NCBI GenBank assembly: GCA_041659285.1
Contig: JBAZYO010000013.1
Coordinates: 109,864-173,863 of the forward strand
Length of the DNA stretch: 64,000 nucleotides
Source: Vicinamibacterales bacterium
GTDB taxonomy: Bacteria; Acidobacteriota; Vicinamibacteria; Vicinamibacterales; UBA2999
Direction of reading: 5' to 3'
The translations under genes were made by a program, and so were the position numbers. Every line of letters starts with the position of its first letter. The stretch's first letter is position 1. Under the pieces are notes generated by a model. It searched no databases. It saw only the letters and a list, made by a program, of their open reading frames with translations, and was not told the DNA's origin. Below, piece after piece: positions 25,953-33,544 of this stretch.

Positions 25953-26008
25953 GTTCCGTTCGTCGGGTTCGTGTCCGTTCGTCAAACCCGTCTGCGCAAG
26001 GGGGCCCA

Positions 26009-26713
26009 ATGGATTCGATTCAGCGTCGTGGATTTCTCGGGCGGCTGATTGGCGCGGCGTCGGCGTTCGGCGTGTCGCTGGCCACGCCACTCGCCGCGTC
26101 GGCCCAGGCACCGGCGGCCGAGACGTGGCTCGCGGAGGTGAAGGGCACGCACCGGTGCGTCTTCGATTTTTCGAAGCACATGAACGGCGTCGGGCTCCTG
26201 CACATCCTCAACTACCTGAGCACCTATGCGGCGGCCTACAAGGCGGCGCCGGGTTCAGTGGGCGCCGTCGGGACCTTTTACGGCATCGGCCCGGGGGCCA
26301 GCATCTCGCTGGCGTTCAACGACGCGATGTGGGCGAAGTACGGGCTTGGTGAGTACGCCGGACTCAAGGACGCCGCGGGCAAGCCCTACGCGCGCAATCC
26401 ATTTCACCGCCCGACCGCCAGCGAGTTGCATCTCTTGATGCAGGCCATGCAGACGCCCACGATTCCGATGTTCGCCGGCGCCATGCCCGCCCTCGGCATC
26501 GAGAGCCTGCAGAAGATGGGCACCAAGTTCCTGATCTGCGCCAACGCGCTCGGGGCGTGGTGCGGAGAACTCGAGGCGCGGGGCAAGGGCAAGTCGGCGG
26601 ATCTCGACAAGGAACTCCGCGCCAACATGCTGCCGGGCGTGACCATCGTGCCGGCCATGGTGATTGCGATCGAACAGGCGCAGGCCGCCGGCATCGCCTA
26701 CAACCGCCAATGA
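26009..26713 (+). CDS. Tat-exported DsrE-like protein, paralogue 2
   Basis: The 234-residue protein (ATG 26009, preceded by AAGGGGG) has a clear twin-arginine leader: QRRGFLGRLIGAASAFGVSL. It shares layout with the preceding gene product: HRCVFDFSKHMNGVGLLHIL, SISLAFNDAMWAKYGL matching FAFTDPLWAKYGK, NPFHRP matching NPYNAA, and KMGTKFLICANALGAWCGEL matching RGVQFMVCDTASH. The C-terminal ANMLPGVTIVPAMVIAIEQA matches ANMIPSSRFMPAGVVGTTRA. Here two Cys lie close together near the DsrE-like active-site position. The pair therefore arose by duplication. The 56-bp gap between them and the 37-bp gap to the next gene support one transcript. A role with periplasmic sulfur carriers is inferred only. 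Confidence 0.65.
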   Translation: MDSIQRRGFLGRLIGAASAFGVSLATPLAASAQAPAAETWLAEVKGTHRCVFDFSKHMNGVGLLHILNYLSTYAAAYKAAPGSVGAVGTFYGIGPGASISLAFNDAMWAKYGLGEYAGLKDAAGKPYARNPFHRPTASELHLLMQAMQTPTIPMFAGAMPALGIESLQKMGTKFLICANALGAWCGELEARGKGKSADLDKELRANMLPGVTIVPAMVIAIEQAQAAGIAYNRQ

Positions 26714-26750
26714 GGTTGGCGACGGGAACGACGAAATGATGGAGGCTCAC

Positions 26751-27833
26751 ATGAAGATACTGATGCGCACGGCCGCTGCCGCCGTGTTGTTGCTGGCCCC
26801 TGCCGCAGCGCTGGCGCAGGACCCGCGGATTGCCGACGCCGTGCGCGTGCTGCCGCAGGACCTGCGCGCCGGCGCGACCGTGGTCACCTACGACGCGGCG
26901 ACGGGCGCCCGCACGGTGCTCCGCCAGGGCACCAATTTCATCGAGTGCCAGCCGACGATGGCCGACGGCTTCACGCGCTGCTATCACAAGTCGCTCGGCC
27001 CGCGCCGCGACCTCGAGGCGAAGCTGCGCGCCGGGAAGAAGACCGACGAGCAGATCGCGGCGGCCGTCGCCGAAGCGGTGAAGGCCGGCACGGTGCCGCC
27101 CAGCGCGCCCGCCATGATGTCGTACCGCGGCTACGACAAGCGCGACCGCATCCAGAACCTGTGGGTGATCTCGCTGCCCAACCGCACGCCCGAATCGGTG
27201 GGCGTGTCGATCGACAGCCAGCGCGACGAGGCGCTCGAGGGCTACGGGCTGCCCTGGATGATGCTGCCGGGCACGCCCGGCGCGCACGTGATGATCCCGA
27301 TCAACCCCGCGGTGAAGGTCTCGGCCATCACCGACGTCGCCCCCACTGAAGTCGAGCAGGCCGTGCTGCCGCTGCCCGACGACCTGAAGGCCGGCGCCAC
27401 CGTCTATAAGTACGACCCCAAGACCGGCGAGCGCATCACGCTGAAGAAAGGCACCAACCAGGTGGAGTGCACGCCGCGCGGCGCCGACGGCTTCACGTGG
27501 TGCTACAACGTCGTTGGCGCGGCGCGGCGCGACTTCTCGGCGAAGCTGCGCGCGCAGGGCAAGTCCGACAAGGAAGTGACCGAGGCGGTGGACGCGGCCA
27601 CCAAGGCCGGCACGCTCAAGCCGACACCCTTCGGCACCATGTCATACCGGCTCTACGGCAAGAAGGATCGCATCCAGTTGCTGTGGGTGCTGTCGGTGCC
27701 CGGCGCCACGCCGGAGTCGATCGCCGTCTCGGAAGGCAGCCAGCGCGACGAAGCCCTCAAGGGCCAGGGCGTGCCGTGGCTGATGCTGCCCGGCACCCCG
27801 GGGGCCCACATCATGATCCCGATCAACAAGTAG
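26751..27833 (+). CDS. Secreted protein of two tandem copies of one domain
   Basis: The 360-residue protein starts at ATG 26751 with a GGAGG site 10 bp upstream and a signal peptide (AAAAVLLLAPAAALAQ). Two copies of a domain of about 150 residues follow: 'LPQDLRAGATVVTYDAATG' to 'LPGTPGAHVMIPIN', and 'LPDDLKAGATVYKYDPKTG' to 'LPGTPGAHIMIPINK'. Each copy has two Cys in equivalent places (FIECQP/FTRCYH and QVECTP/FTWCYN), possibly a disulfide, and each ends in a PW(M/L)MLPGTPGAH motif. I do not recognise the family. Its stop is one base before the CcoN start codon, which ties it closely to the oxidase genes; a periplasmic accessory or electron-donor-binding role is possible. Confidence 0.7.
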   Translation: MKILMRTAAAAVLLLAPAAALAQDPRIADAVRVLPQDLRAGATVVTYDAATGARTVLRQGTNFIECQPTMADGFTRCYHKSLGPRRDLEAKLRAGKKTDEQIAAAVAEAVKAGTVPPSAPAMMSYRGYDKRDRIQNLWVISLPNRTPESVGVSIDSQRDEALEGYGLPWMMLPGTPGAHVMIPINPAVKVSAITDVAPTEVEQAVLPLPDDLKAGATVYKYDPKTGERITLKKGTNQVECTPRGADGFTWCYNVVGAARRDFSAKLRAQGKSDKEVTEAVDAATKAGTLKPTPFGTMSYRLYGKKDRIQLLWVLSVPGATPESIAVSEGSQRDEALKGQGVPWLMLPGTPGAHIMIPINK

Positions 27834-27834
27834 C

Positions 27835-29274
27835 GTGGCCGATATCGCTGAAACCCGCGCCGTGCCCAGGGTCGATACCACCCTGGTGCACGCGCACGGG
27901 ATCGCCGCCCTGGTGACCCTGCTTCTCTCGGTCACCTTCGGCATCATCGTCGCGTTCCAGTTGCTCTATCCGGATCTCGGCGCGGGCACGCCCTGGCTCA
28001 GTTGGGGACGCCTGCGCTATTCCCACACCCAGGGCATCATGCTCGGCTGGCTGGGGAACGCCTTCTTGGCGTTCCTGTACCACGCCGTGCCGATCCTGAG
28101 CGGCCGCCCGGTGACGAGCCCGCGGCTGGGCCGCTGGTTGTTCGCGCTGTGGAATTTTGCGGTCATGCTGCCAGGCTGGGTGCTGGTGCTGGCGGGCGTG
28201 AGCCAGCCGCTCGAGTGGGCCGAGTTCCCGCTCGTCGTTGACGCCGTCGTGGTCGTCTCCCTGCTGATGGCGGCGGTGCAGTTCCTGCCGCCGTTCTTCA
28301 CGCGCGGGCTCGAATACCTCTACGTGTCGAGCTGGTACATCATCGGCGGCCTGGTCTTCACGCTGCTGGCCTATCCGATGGGCAACATCGTGCCGGAGTT
28401 CGTGCCCGGGGCGAGCGGCGCCGCCTTCAGCGGCCTGTGGATTCACGACGCGGTGGGGCTGTTCGTGACGCCGCTGGCGCTGGCCATCATTTACTTCGTG
28501 ATCCCCGCCGCGACGCGGCGGCCCATCTACAGCCACTTCCTGTCGATGCTCGGCTTCTGGCTGTTGTTCTTCCTGTATCCGCTGAACGGCACGCACCACT
28601 ACGTGTTCTCGGTGATCCCGATGTCGGCGCAGCTCGCTGCCATCACGGCTTCGGCGCTGCTCGGCGTGGACGTGATTATCGTGGTGGCCAACCTGCTGTT
28701 GTCGCTCCGGGGCGCGGGGGTGATTCCGAGGGATCCGGGCCTGCGCTTCGTGGCCACCGGCACCTACTTCTACCTGATCGTCAGCCTCCAGGGATCGATG
28801 CAGGCGCAGATGTCGATCAACCAGGCCGTGCACTTCACCGACTGGGTGGTGGGCCACTCGCACCTGGCCATGCTCGGGTTCGCGTCGTTTGCCGCGGCCG
28901 GCGGCCTGGTGCACGCGTGGCAGCGCATCCCATGGGCGCGCTACAACGCGCGCGCCATCAATCACGCCTACTGGTTGCTGGTGGCGGGATTGCTGTTGAT
29001 GGTGGTGGACCTGACGATTGCGGGACTGGTGCAGGGGCGCCTGTGGTCCGACGGCGCGCCGTGGATCGAGTCGGTGCGGGCATCGAGGGTGTTCTGGGTG
29101 ATTCGCGCGCACGGTTCCTCGTGGCTGCTGGCTGGCGGCTTCATCTCGCTGCTGGTGGGACTCACCACCGGCCCAAGGGGCGGCGGATTGACGGCGGTGG
29201 AAGACAGCGTCGGCGTTGCGCCGGTTGAGCAGATCGCGCCGAAGCTGGTGCCGGTCGCGGGAGGCGCGTCATGA
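27835..29274 (+). CDS. ccoN: cbb3-type cytochrome c oxidase subunit I (CcoN-like)
   Basis: The 479-residue, roughly 12-helix protein (GTG 27835) carries the haem-copper oxidase ligands. These are His in RYSHTQGIML (low-spin haem), His in LWIHDAVGLF (CuB), the pair in NGTHHYVFS (CuB), and HFTDWVVGHSHLAML (high-spin and low-spin haem). The FLY motif just before the HH pair keeps the tyrosine that cbb3 oxidases use at the active site, which argues against a nitric-oxide reductase. The family reduces O2 to water at the inner membrane with high affinity. The sequence is divergent from proteobacterial CcoN (HDAVG for HNAVG). It overlaps the CcoO-CcoP fusion by ATGA. No ccoGHIS assembly genes are present in the window. 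Confidence 0.88.
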   Translation: MADIAETRAVPRVDTTLVHAHGIAALVTLLLSVTFGIIVAFQLLYPDLGAGTPWLSWGRLRYSHTQGIMLGWLGNAFLAFLYHAVPILSGRPVTSPRLGRWLFALWNFAVMLPGWVLVLAGVSQPLEWAEFPLVVDAVVVVSLLMAAVQFLPPFFTRGLEYLYVSSWYIIGGLVFTLLAYPMGNIVPEFVPGASGAAFSGLWIHDAVGLFVTPLALAIIYFVIPAATRRPIYSHFLSMLGFWLLFFLYPLNGTHHYVFSVIPMSAQLAAITASALLGVDVIIVVANLLLSLRGAGVIPRDPGLRFVATGTYFYLIVSLQGSMQAQMSINQAVHFTDWVVGHSHLAMLGFASFAAAGGLVHAWQRIPWARYNARAINHAYWLLVAGLLLMVVDLTIAGLVQGRLWSDGAPWIESVRASRVFWVIRAHGSSWLLAGGFISLLVGLTTGPRGGGLTAVEDSVGVAPVEQIAPKLVPVAGGAS

Positions 29275-30497
29275 GCACCACGCCGGGACGGGCCGTGCGC
29301 AAGGCCTATCTCGTGGCCAGCGTGGCCGGGGTGTTGTTCTTCGTGATGTCGGTGGGACTGCTCGGCGTGTGGCCCAGGCGCGTGATCGAGGCGCAGACGG
29401 CGGCGATGTCGCCCGAGCACCCGCTGGGCATGAGCGCGAGCGCGCTGCGCGGCCGCGCCATCTACGGCCGCGAAGGGTGCGCCTACTGCCACACGCAGCA
29501 GATTCGCTATCTCCACACCGACATGTCGCGGTTTGGCGCGCCGACGCTGGCGTGGGAAACGCGATTCGATTATCCGCACCTGTGGGGCACGCGGCGCATC
29601 GGCCCCGACCTGTCGCGCGCGGCAGGCACCCGATCGGCGGATTGGCACTTCGCCCACCTGTTCGCGCCACGGTCGGTGGTGACCGCGTCGGTGATGCCGG
29701 CATACCCGTCGCTCTTCGACGGCGCGCCCGACCGCCCGCGCCAGGCGGCACGCGACCTGCTGTCGTATCTCGAGACCCTGGGCCGCGCCCGCGAGATTGC
29801 CGGCCCCGAGGGCGAGGCCCACGCGCGCGAGGCGTGCAACTGCGCCGACGACGAGATGTTGCAGATGGCGTTTGACGGGCCCGTCAACGCCAACCCGGCG
29901 AAGACGCGGCGCGGCGGCGAGGTGCCGGCGCTGCCGCCTGCCGCCGACCTCGCCCGCGGGCGGCAGCTGTACGGCGACCATTGCGCCAGCTGCCACGGCA
30001 GCTCGGGCCAGGGCGACGGACCCGGCGCGACGGCGCTCAAGCCGCGGCCCGGCAACCTGGCCGAGCACGAATACAGCGACGCGCAGCTGGCGGAGGTGCT
30101 GTGGAACGGCGTGGCGGGCACCGCCATGCCGGCGTGGCGCGACCATCCACTCGCGGACCTGGCCGCGCTGGCCGCGGTGGTGAAAAGCTTTGCCGCCGCC
30201 CGCGCGGAGCCGGCACTGCCCGAGCACCTGGCCGAGATCGGCGCGCGCGTCTACGCCTCCAGTTGCGCGCAGTGCCACGGCCAGCAAGGCGACGGCCGCG
30301 GCACGGCGGCCGCGGCGCTGGCGATGGCGCCGGCTAATTTCCGGCAGCAGCGGCCCTCGCTCGACCTCAGCCTTCGCGCGCTGCGTAACGGCGTGGATGG
30401 GACGCCGATGGCACCGTGGAACTCGCGCCTGGGCGCCGACGAGATGCTGGCCGTTGCCCATCACGTCAGGGGCTTCTACGATGGGGGATCCCGATGA
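29271..30497 (+). CDS. CcoO-CcoP fusion: trihaem cytochrome c subunit of cbb3-type oxidase
   Basis: The 408-residue protein has one N-terminal membrane anchor (AYLVASVAGVLFFVMSVGLL), then a CcoO-like monohaem domain. That domain has CAYCH at 70-74 in the typical GREGCAYCHTQQIR context, WGTRRIGPDLS, and Met143 in VMPAYPS. Two further class I cytochrome c domains follow, with CASCH (238-242, Met286 in TAMPAW) and CAQCH (332-336, GTPMAPW). In standard cbb3 oxidases the monohaem CcoO and dihaem CcoP are separate proteins, and CcoP has its own membrane helix. Here the CcoP part is joined to CcoO without that helix. Electrons would pass from periplasmic donors through the C-terminal haems to CcoN. 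Start and stop overlap the neighbours by 4 bp. Confidence 0.9.
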   Translation: MSTTPGRAVRKAYLVASVAGVLFFVMSVGLLGVWPRRVIEAQTAAMSPEHPLGMSASALRGRAIYGREGCAYCHTQQIRYLHTDMSRFGAPTLAWETRFDYPHLWGTRRIGPDLSRAAGTRSADWHFAHLFAPRSVVTASVMPAYPSLFDGAPDRPRQAARDLLSYLETLGRAREIAGPEGEAHAREACNCADDEMLQMAFDGPVNANPAKTRRGGEVPALPPAADLARGRQLYGDHCASCHGSSGQGDGPGATALKPRPGNLAEHEYSDAQLAEVLWNGVAGTAMPAWRDHPLADLAALAAVVKSFAAARAEPALPEHLAEIGARVYASSCAQCHGQQGDGRGTAAAALAMAPANFRQQRPSLDLSLRALRNGVDGTPMAPWNSRLGADEMLAVAHHVRGFYDGGSR

Positions 30498-30679
30498 TCA
30501 CCGACCTCATCGTGGTCTCGTCGGTCGTGTTCACGGTGGCGTTCACCGCCGCGTGGTGGCGACGACCGGATTTTCGGGCCTGGATCGAGCGGCCCAAGTT
30601 TGATTTTCAGCGTGCCGTGCAGGGGTATGATCGCGCCCAGCGCCCGGACGGCGACATCAAGAGGAGCCACTCCGCGTGA
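30494..30679 (+). CDS. Small single-helix membrane protein in CcoQ position
   Basis: The 61-residue protein begins at ATG 30494, overlapping the preceding stop (ATGA). One membrane helix (residues 3-22, LIVVSSVVFTVAFTAAWW) is followed by a short charged tail ending KRSHSA. Size and position match CcoQ/FixQ, the small subunit that stabilises cbb3 oxidases, but the sequence itself is not diagnostic. It overlaps the next start codon (GTGA), so it is translated within the oxidase operon. It could also be an assembly factor unique to this lineage. Confidence 0.7.
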   Translation: MITDLIVVSSVVFTVAFTAAWWRRPDFRAWIERPKFDFQRAVQGYDRAQRPDGDIKRSHSA

Positions 30680-31650
30680 GCACCGACGACACGCGTCCCG
30701 ACCGTAGCGGCCTTGCCGCCGCCGTGGTGGTGTGCGCGGCGATTGGCGCCGCGGCCATCGCCGCCACCCTCTATTTCGGCGACGGGCGGTCCGCCGAGGC
30801 GAGCGCCGCACCGCCGGCCATGGCCACCGAGGAGTACGGCCGCCGCCTGTTGCGTGAGACGCCCGAGTTGCTGGGACAGGACCATCCCGATCCCGAGCGG
30901 CGCATGATCGGCAACCGCCTGGCGTGCGCGTCGTGCCACATCGACATCGGCACCGAGCCCGGCACGCTGACGCTGCTGCAGACCACCGAGCACTACCCGC
31001 GCTTCTCGGGCCGCCAGGGCGCGATGACCGACATCGAAGATCGCATCAACGAGTGCATGCAGCGCAGCATGAACGGCAAGCCGCTGCCCATGGACAATCC
31101 CGAGATGATCGCGATGGCGTCGTACCTGCGGTCGCTGGGGGCGCAGTACGCGGCGATGGGTGCCGGCTCGAAGAAGGCGCAGGAGCCTTCCACCTTCAAG
31201 ACACCCAATCGCCGGGCCGACATCCTGATGGGCCAGGTCGTGTTCAGCACGAAATGCGCCACCTGCCACGGCAACGACGGCGCCGGGCTGCTCGCCACGG
31301 GCGACCTGCGCAAGGGCTACCTGTTCCCGCCGCTCTGGGGGCCCGACAGCTACAACGACGGCGCCGGCATGGGCCGCGTGCTCACGGCCGCCCGCTTCAT
31401 CAAGGCCCGCATGCCGCTTGGCAAGGCCGACTTGGCCGACGACGAGGCGTTCGACGTGGCGGCGTTCATCAACAGCAAGCCGCGTCCCGAGATGCCGAAC
31501 CTCGAGAAGGACTATCCGGACCCCGCCGCGAAGCCCATCGACAACGGCTACGGGCCCTACGCCGATCCGTTTCCGCAGGACCAGCACAAGTACGGACCGT
31601 TCCCGGAAATCGACGCGTATTACAAGGCGTTGAAGAAGCCCGGGAAGTAG
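30676..31650 (+). CDS. Dihaem cytochrome c, thiosulfate dehydrogenase (TsdA)-like
   Basis: The 324-residue protein (GTG 30676) has an N-terminal hydrophobic segment (AAAVVVCAAIGAAAIAATLY) as signal or anchor, and two haem sites: ACASCH (Cys84-His88) and KCATCH (Cys194-His198). Between them lies DRINECMQRSMNGK, which closely follows the TsdA motif whose Cys (Cys127 here) is the unusual axial ligand of the active-site haem. NRLACASCHIDIGTEPGTL is also TsdA-like. TsdA joins two thiosulfates into tetrathionate, or the reverse, in the periplasm. Here the gene is translationally coupled to cbb3-type oxidase genes, so electrons could go directly to O2. The Cys ligand makes the assignment better than a generic cytochrome call, but substrate is unproven. 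Confidence 0.75.
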   Translation: MSTDDTRPDRSGLAAAVVVCAAIGAAAIAATLYFGDGRSAEASAAPPAMATEEYGRRLLRETPELLGQDHPDPERRMIGNRLACASCHIDIGTEPGTLTLLQTTEHYPRFSGRQGAMTDIEDRINECMQRSMNGKPLPMDNPEMIAMASYLRSLGAQYAAMGAGSKKAQEPSTFKTPNRRADILMGQVVFSTKCATCHGNDGAGLLATGDLRKGYLFPPLWGPDSYNDGAGMGRVLTAARFIKARMPLGKADLADDEAFDVAAFINSKPRPEMPNLEKDYPDPAAKPIDNGYGPYADPFPQDQHKYGPFPEIDAYYKALKKPGK

Positions 31651-31753
31651 GTTACTGGCCGGGAGGGCACTACTGGTCGGGAGGCAGCGATTGCTCGAGC
31701 ATGCTGATGCAGCTCAGCGTGTTACGGGCGAAGCCGGCATGGCGGCGGCCCTT

Positions 31754-32176
31754 TCAGGGCCGCGATTGCGACCAGTCTTCCCACAGCAGACCGTCCACCC
31801 GCTCGAACTCGCGGACGTTAGCGGTGACCAGGGTGATCCCACGCCGCGCTGCCTGTCCGGCGAGAAGCGAGTCGTACGCACCGATGGCACGGCGTTCCTG
31901 TTCCAGCAACGCGCGCACCTCTCCGGCGGCACGGGCGTCGGCATCATCGAACGGCAGCACCTGGATGGGACCCGCGAGAAACGCCTGCACCCGCTCGGTG
32001 TTGTAGTCGCGCCTCGCGCTCTTGGCGACGCCGTACCACAGCTCGTGGATGGCCACCGTCGAGATACACACCACCGATCCTTCGGCCAGGGTCTCTTTGA
32101 ACCGGCGTCGAACGGGCACGGACGACCCGTTGATCAATGCGATGCAGGCGTTGGTGTCGAGCGTGTATTCGATCAC
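31754..32176 (-). CDS. vapC: VapC-family PIN-domain toxin
   Basis: The 140-residue protein from GTG 32176 is a PIN-domain ribonuclease: YTLDTNACIALING (first acidic residues), STVAIHELWYGVAKS (Glu), and ERRAIGAYDSLLAGQAARRG with GITLVTANVREFERV (C-terminal acidic pair and TAN motif). VapC toxins cut tRNA or rRNA and are neutralised by VapB. The start overlaps the VapB stop by 4 bp (GTGA), so toxin translation is coupled to the antitoxin. Both lie behind an AT-rich palindromic promoter. A perfect 8-bp hairpin at 31745-31763 overlaps the stop codon. The convergent TsdA-like gene ends 103 bp away. Confidence 0.93.
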   Translation of the reverse strand: MIEYTLDTNACIALINGSSVPVRRRFKETLAEGSVVCISTVAIHELWYGVAKSARRDYNTERVQAFLAGPIQVLPFDDADARAAGEVRALLEQERRAIGAYDSLLAGQAARRGITLVTANVREFERVDGLLWEDWSQSRP

Positions 32177-32412
32177 GGGAAGTCGGTGCGCGGCGGCGCC
32201 GCCGGCTGATTGCGGCCCTCGGGCATGAAGGGCTCAACGGCGTAGCGGTCGAGATCGGCAAACCAGTCGTCCACGTTCGACACCACCGGCTCGAGCAACA
32301 CCCCGCGGCCTTGCCGCGTGACCCGTACTTCAGTGCCAGGGAAGCGGAATTCCAGCGGCAGGCGCACCGCCTGACTGCGACCGTTCAGAAAGAGCTTGGC
32401 GAGTTTACTCAC
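32173..32412 (-). CDS. vapB: VapB-family antitoxin (SpoVT/AbrB-type)
   Basis: The 79-residue protein begins at GTG 32412 with SKLAKLFLNGRSQAVRLPLE, the swapped-hairpin DNA-binding pattern of VapB antitoxins (FxNGxSQAVRLP). A tail follows (DDWFADLDRYAVEPFMPEGR) that would wrap the VapC partner. GAGGTG lies 9 bp upstream as a ribosome-binding site. The start is chosen because VapB proteins begin just before this motif, and no ATG is in frame nearby. It overlaps vapC by 4 bp. The VapBC complex would bind the palindrome at 32435-32455 and repress the operon. Confidence 0.92.
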   Translation of the reverse strand: MSKLAKLFLNGRSQAVRLPLEFRFPGTEVRVTRQGRGVLLEPVVSNVDDWFADLDRYAVEPFMPEGRNQPAAPPRTDFP

Positions 32413-32433
32413 GGCATGACACCTCAGACCGCA

Positions 32434-32463
32434 AGTATATATCAATGATATATACCAAGGCAA
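32434..32463 (-). promoter_or_regulatory. vapBC promoter with overlapping palindromic operator
   Basis: On the minus strand, TTGCCT (complement of 32458-32463) and TATACT (complement of 32434-32439) form a sigma-70 promoter with an 18-bp spacer. A perfect palindrome, GTATATATCA, one base, TGATATATAC (32435-32455), covers the spacer and -10. Its AT-richness stands out sharply from the surroundings. VapBC binding there would block RNA polymerase. Confidence 0.8.
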
Positions 32464-32509
32464 CTCAGAAGCAAAACCATTTCAAATCAATATGTTGCGG
32501 GTCCCTGTC

Positions 32510-33544
32510 TTATGGCCGTGAGTAGGGGTCGATCACCGATAGTTGACGATCGGGGGCCGTCGTCAGCTCCGCCGGCAACATGGCCATCGGCTCGTCGTGG
32601 TCGAGGAATTCCCTGCAGATCCGGTGGAACTCGCCGGCGGTCTGCGTGCGGCGGATCTGATGCAGGAAGGACCCCGGCACGCCTTCGCCGAGATAGTTGA
32701 GGAACTTCTTCATCCGCTCGCATTGCACCTGTTCGGGCCTGTCGAAACCGGCCTGCGAGTCCCACAGGGCGCGAATGTAGTCCCCGACCTCGCGCCCCGT
32801 CGGCACGGTCACGGTCTCGCCGCGCAGCTGCTGGCGGATCTGGTTGAACAGCCATGGGCTGCGGATCACGCCGCGCCCAATCATCAGGCCGCGAGCGCCG
32901 GTGCGCGTCAGCAGGTCCTGCGCCTGGGCCGCCGAGTAGACGTGCCCGTTCGCAATCACCGGACACGACATGGCCTCGGCGGCCTGCCGGATGCGGTCGT
33001 AATGCACGGGCAGCCGGTACGACTGCGCCACCGTTCGCGCGTGCACCGTCAGGGCATCGAGCGAGTGCCGGGCGAAGATGGGCAGCAGCCGATCGAACTC
33101 CTCCACCGCCGAAAAGCCCAGCCGCGTCTTCACCGTGAATTTGATGTGGATCGCATCCCGCAGGGCGCCCAGGATGGCATCGATGCGGTCGGGCTCGCGC
33201 AGCAGCCCGCCCCCGGCGCATTTCCGGTAGACGATGGGCGCCGGGCAGCCGAGGTTCAGGTCGATGGCGGCCACCGGCAACTGCTGGAGGACCTTCGCCG
33301 TGCGGATGAGCGCCGGGATGTCGTTGCCGATCAGCTGGGCAATCACCGGCCGGCCAGTGGTGTTCGTGGTGATGTCGTCGAGAATCCGCTTCTCCGGCGT
33401 CGACGTCGAGTGCACACGGAAGTACTCCGTCCAGTAGACATCGGCGCCACCGTAACGATGGACGAGCGTCCAGAACGCGCCGTCGGTGACGTCCTGCATC
33501 GGCGCCAGCGCCAGCACTGGCTCGCGGCCCGAGAACAGCGTCAC
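32510..33544 (-). CDS. tRNA-dihydrouridine synthase
   Basis: The 344-residue flavoenzyme has the Dus layout: LALAPMQDVTDGAFW at the FMN-binding start, DLNLGCPAP with catalytic Cys100 (from GTG 33544), VKTRLGF, LTVHART, PVIANGHVYSAAQA and GLMIGRGVIRSPWLF of the phosphate-binding barrel. A C-terminal helical tRNA-binding domain follows. It reduces specific uridines in the D-loop of tRNAs with NADPH. GTG 33544 overlaps the stop of pepT by 4 bp (GTGA), which decides the start over the codon 18 bp upstream. It is the last gene of the CNNM-pepT-dus operon. Which Dus subclass it belongs to is not clear. Confidence 0.92.
   Translation of the reverse strand: MTLFSGREPVLALAPMQDVTDGAFWTLVHRYGGADVYWTEYFRVHSTSTPEKRILDDITTNTTGRPVIAQLIGNDIPALIRTAKVLQQLPVAAIDLNLGCPAPIVYRKCAGGGLLREPDRIDAILGALRDAIHIKFTVKTRLGFSAVEEFDRLLPIFARHSLDALTVHARTVAQSYRLPVHYDRIRQAAEAMSCPVIANGHVYSAAQAQDLLTRTGARGLMIGRGVIRSPWLFNQIRQQLRGETVTVPTGREVGDYIRALWDSQAGFDRPEQVQCERMKKFLNYLGEGVPGSFLHQIRRTQTAGEFHRICREFLDHDEPMAMLPAELTTAPDRQLSVIDPYSRP

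Noticed and set aside
25953..26008. Short repeated GTTCGTCGGGT motif between the two DsrE-like genes
   Set aside because: Only two to three imperfect copies of about 10 bp; not enough to call a repeat or operator.
27835..29274. Nitric-oxide reductase NorB instead of CcoN
   Set aside because: The active-site tyrosine motif FLY before the HH pair and the adjoining CcoO-type haem domain fit a cbb3 oxidase better; no NorC-like gene is present.
31745..31763. Terminator at the vapC end
   Set aside because: GCGGCCCT-TTC-AGGGCCGC is a good hairpin, but it overlaps the vapC stop codon and lacks a T-tract, so I did not list it as a terminator.
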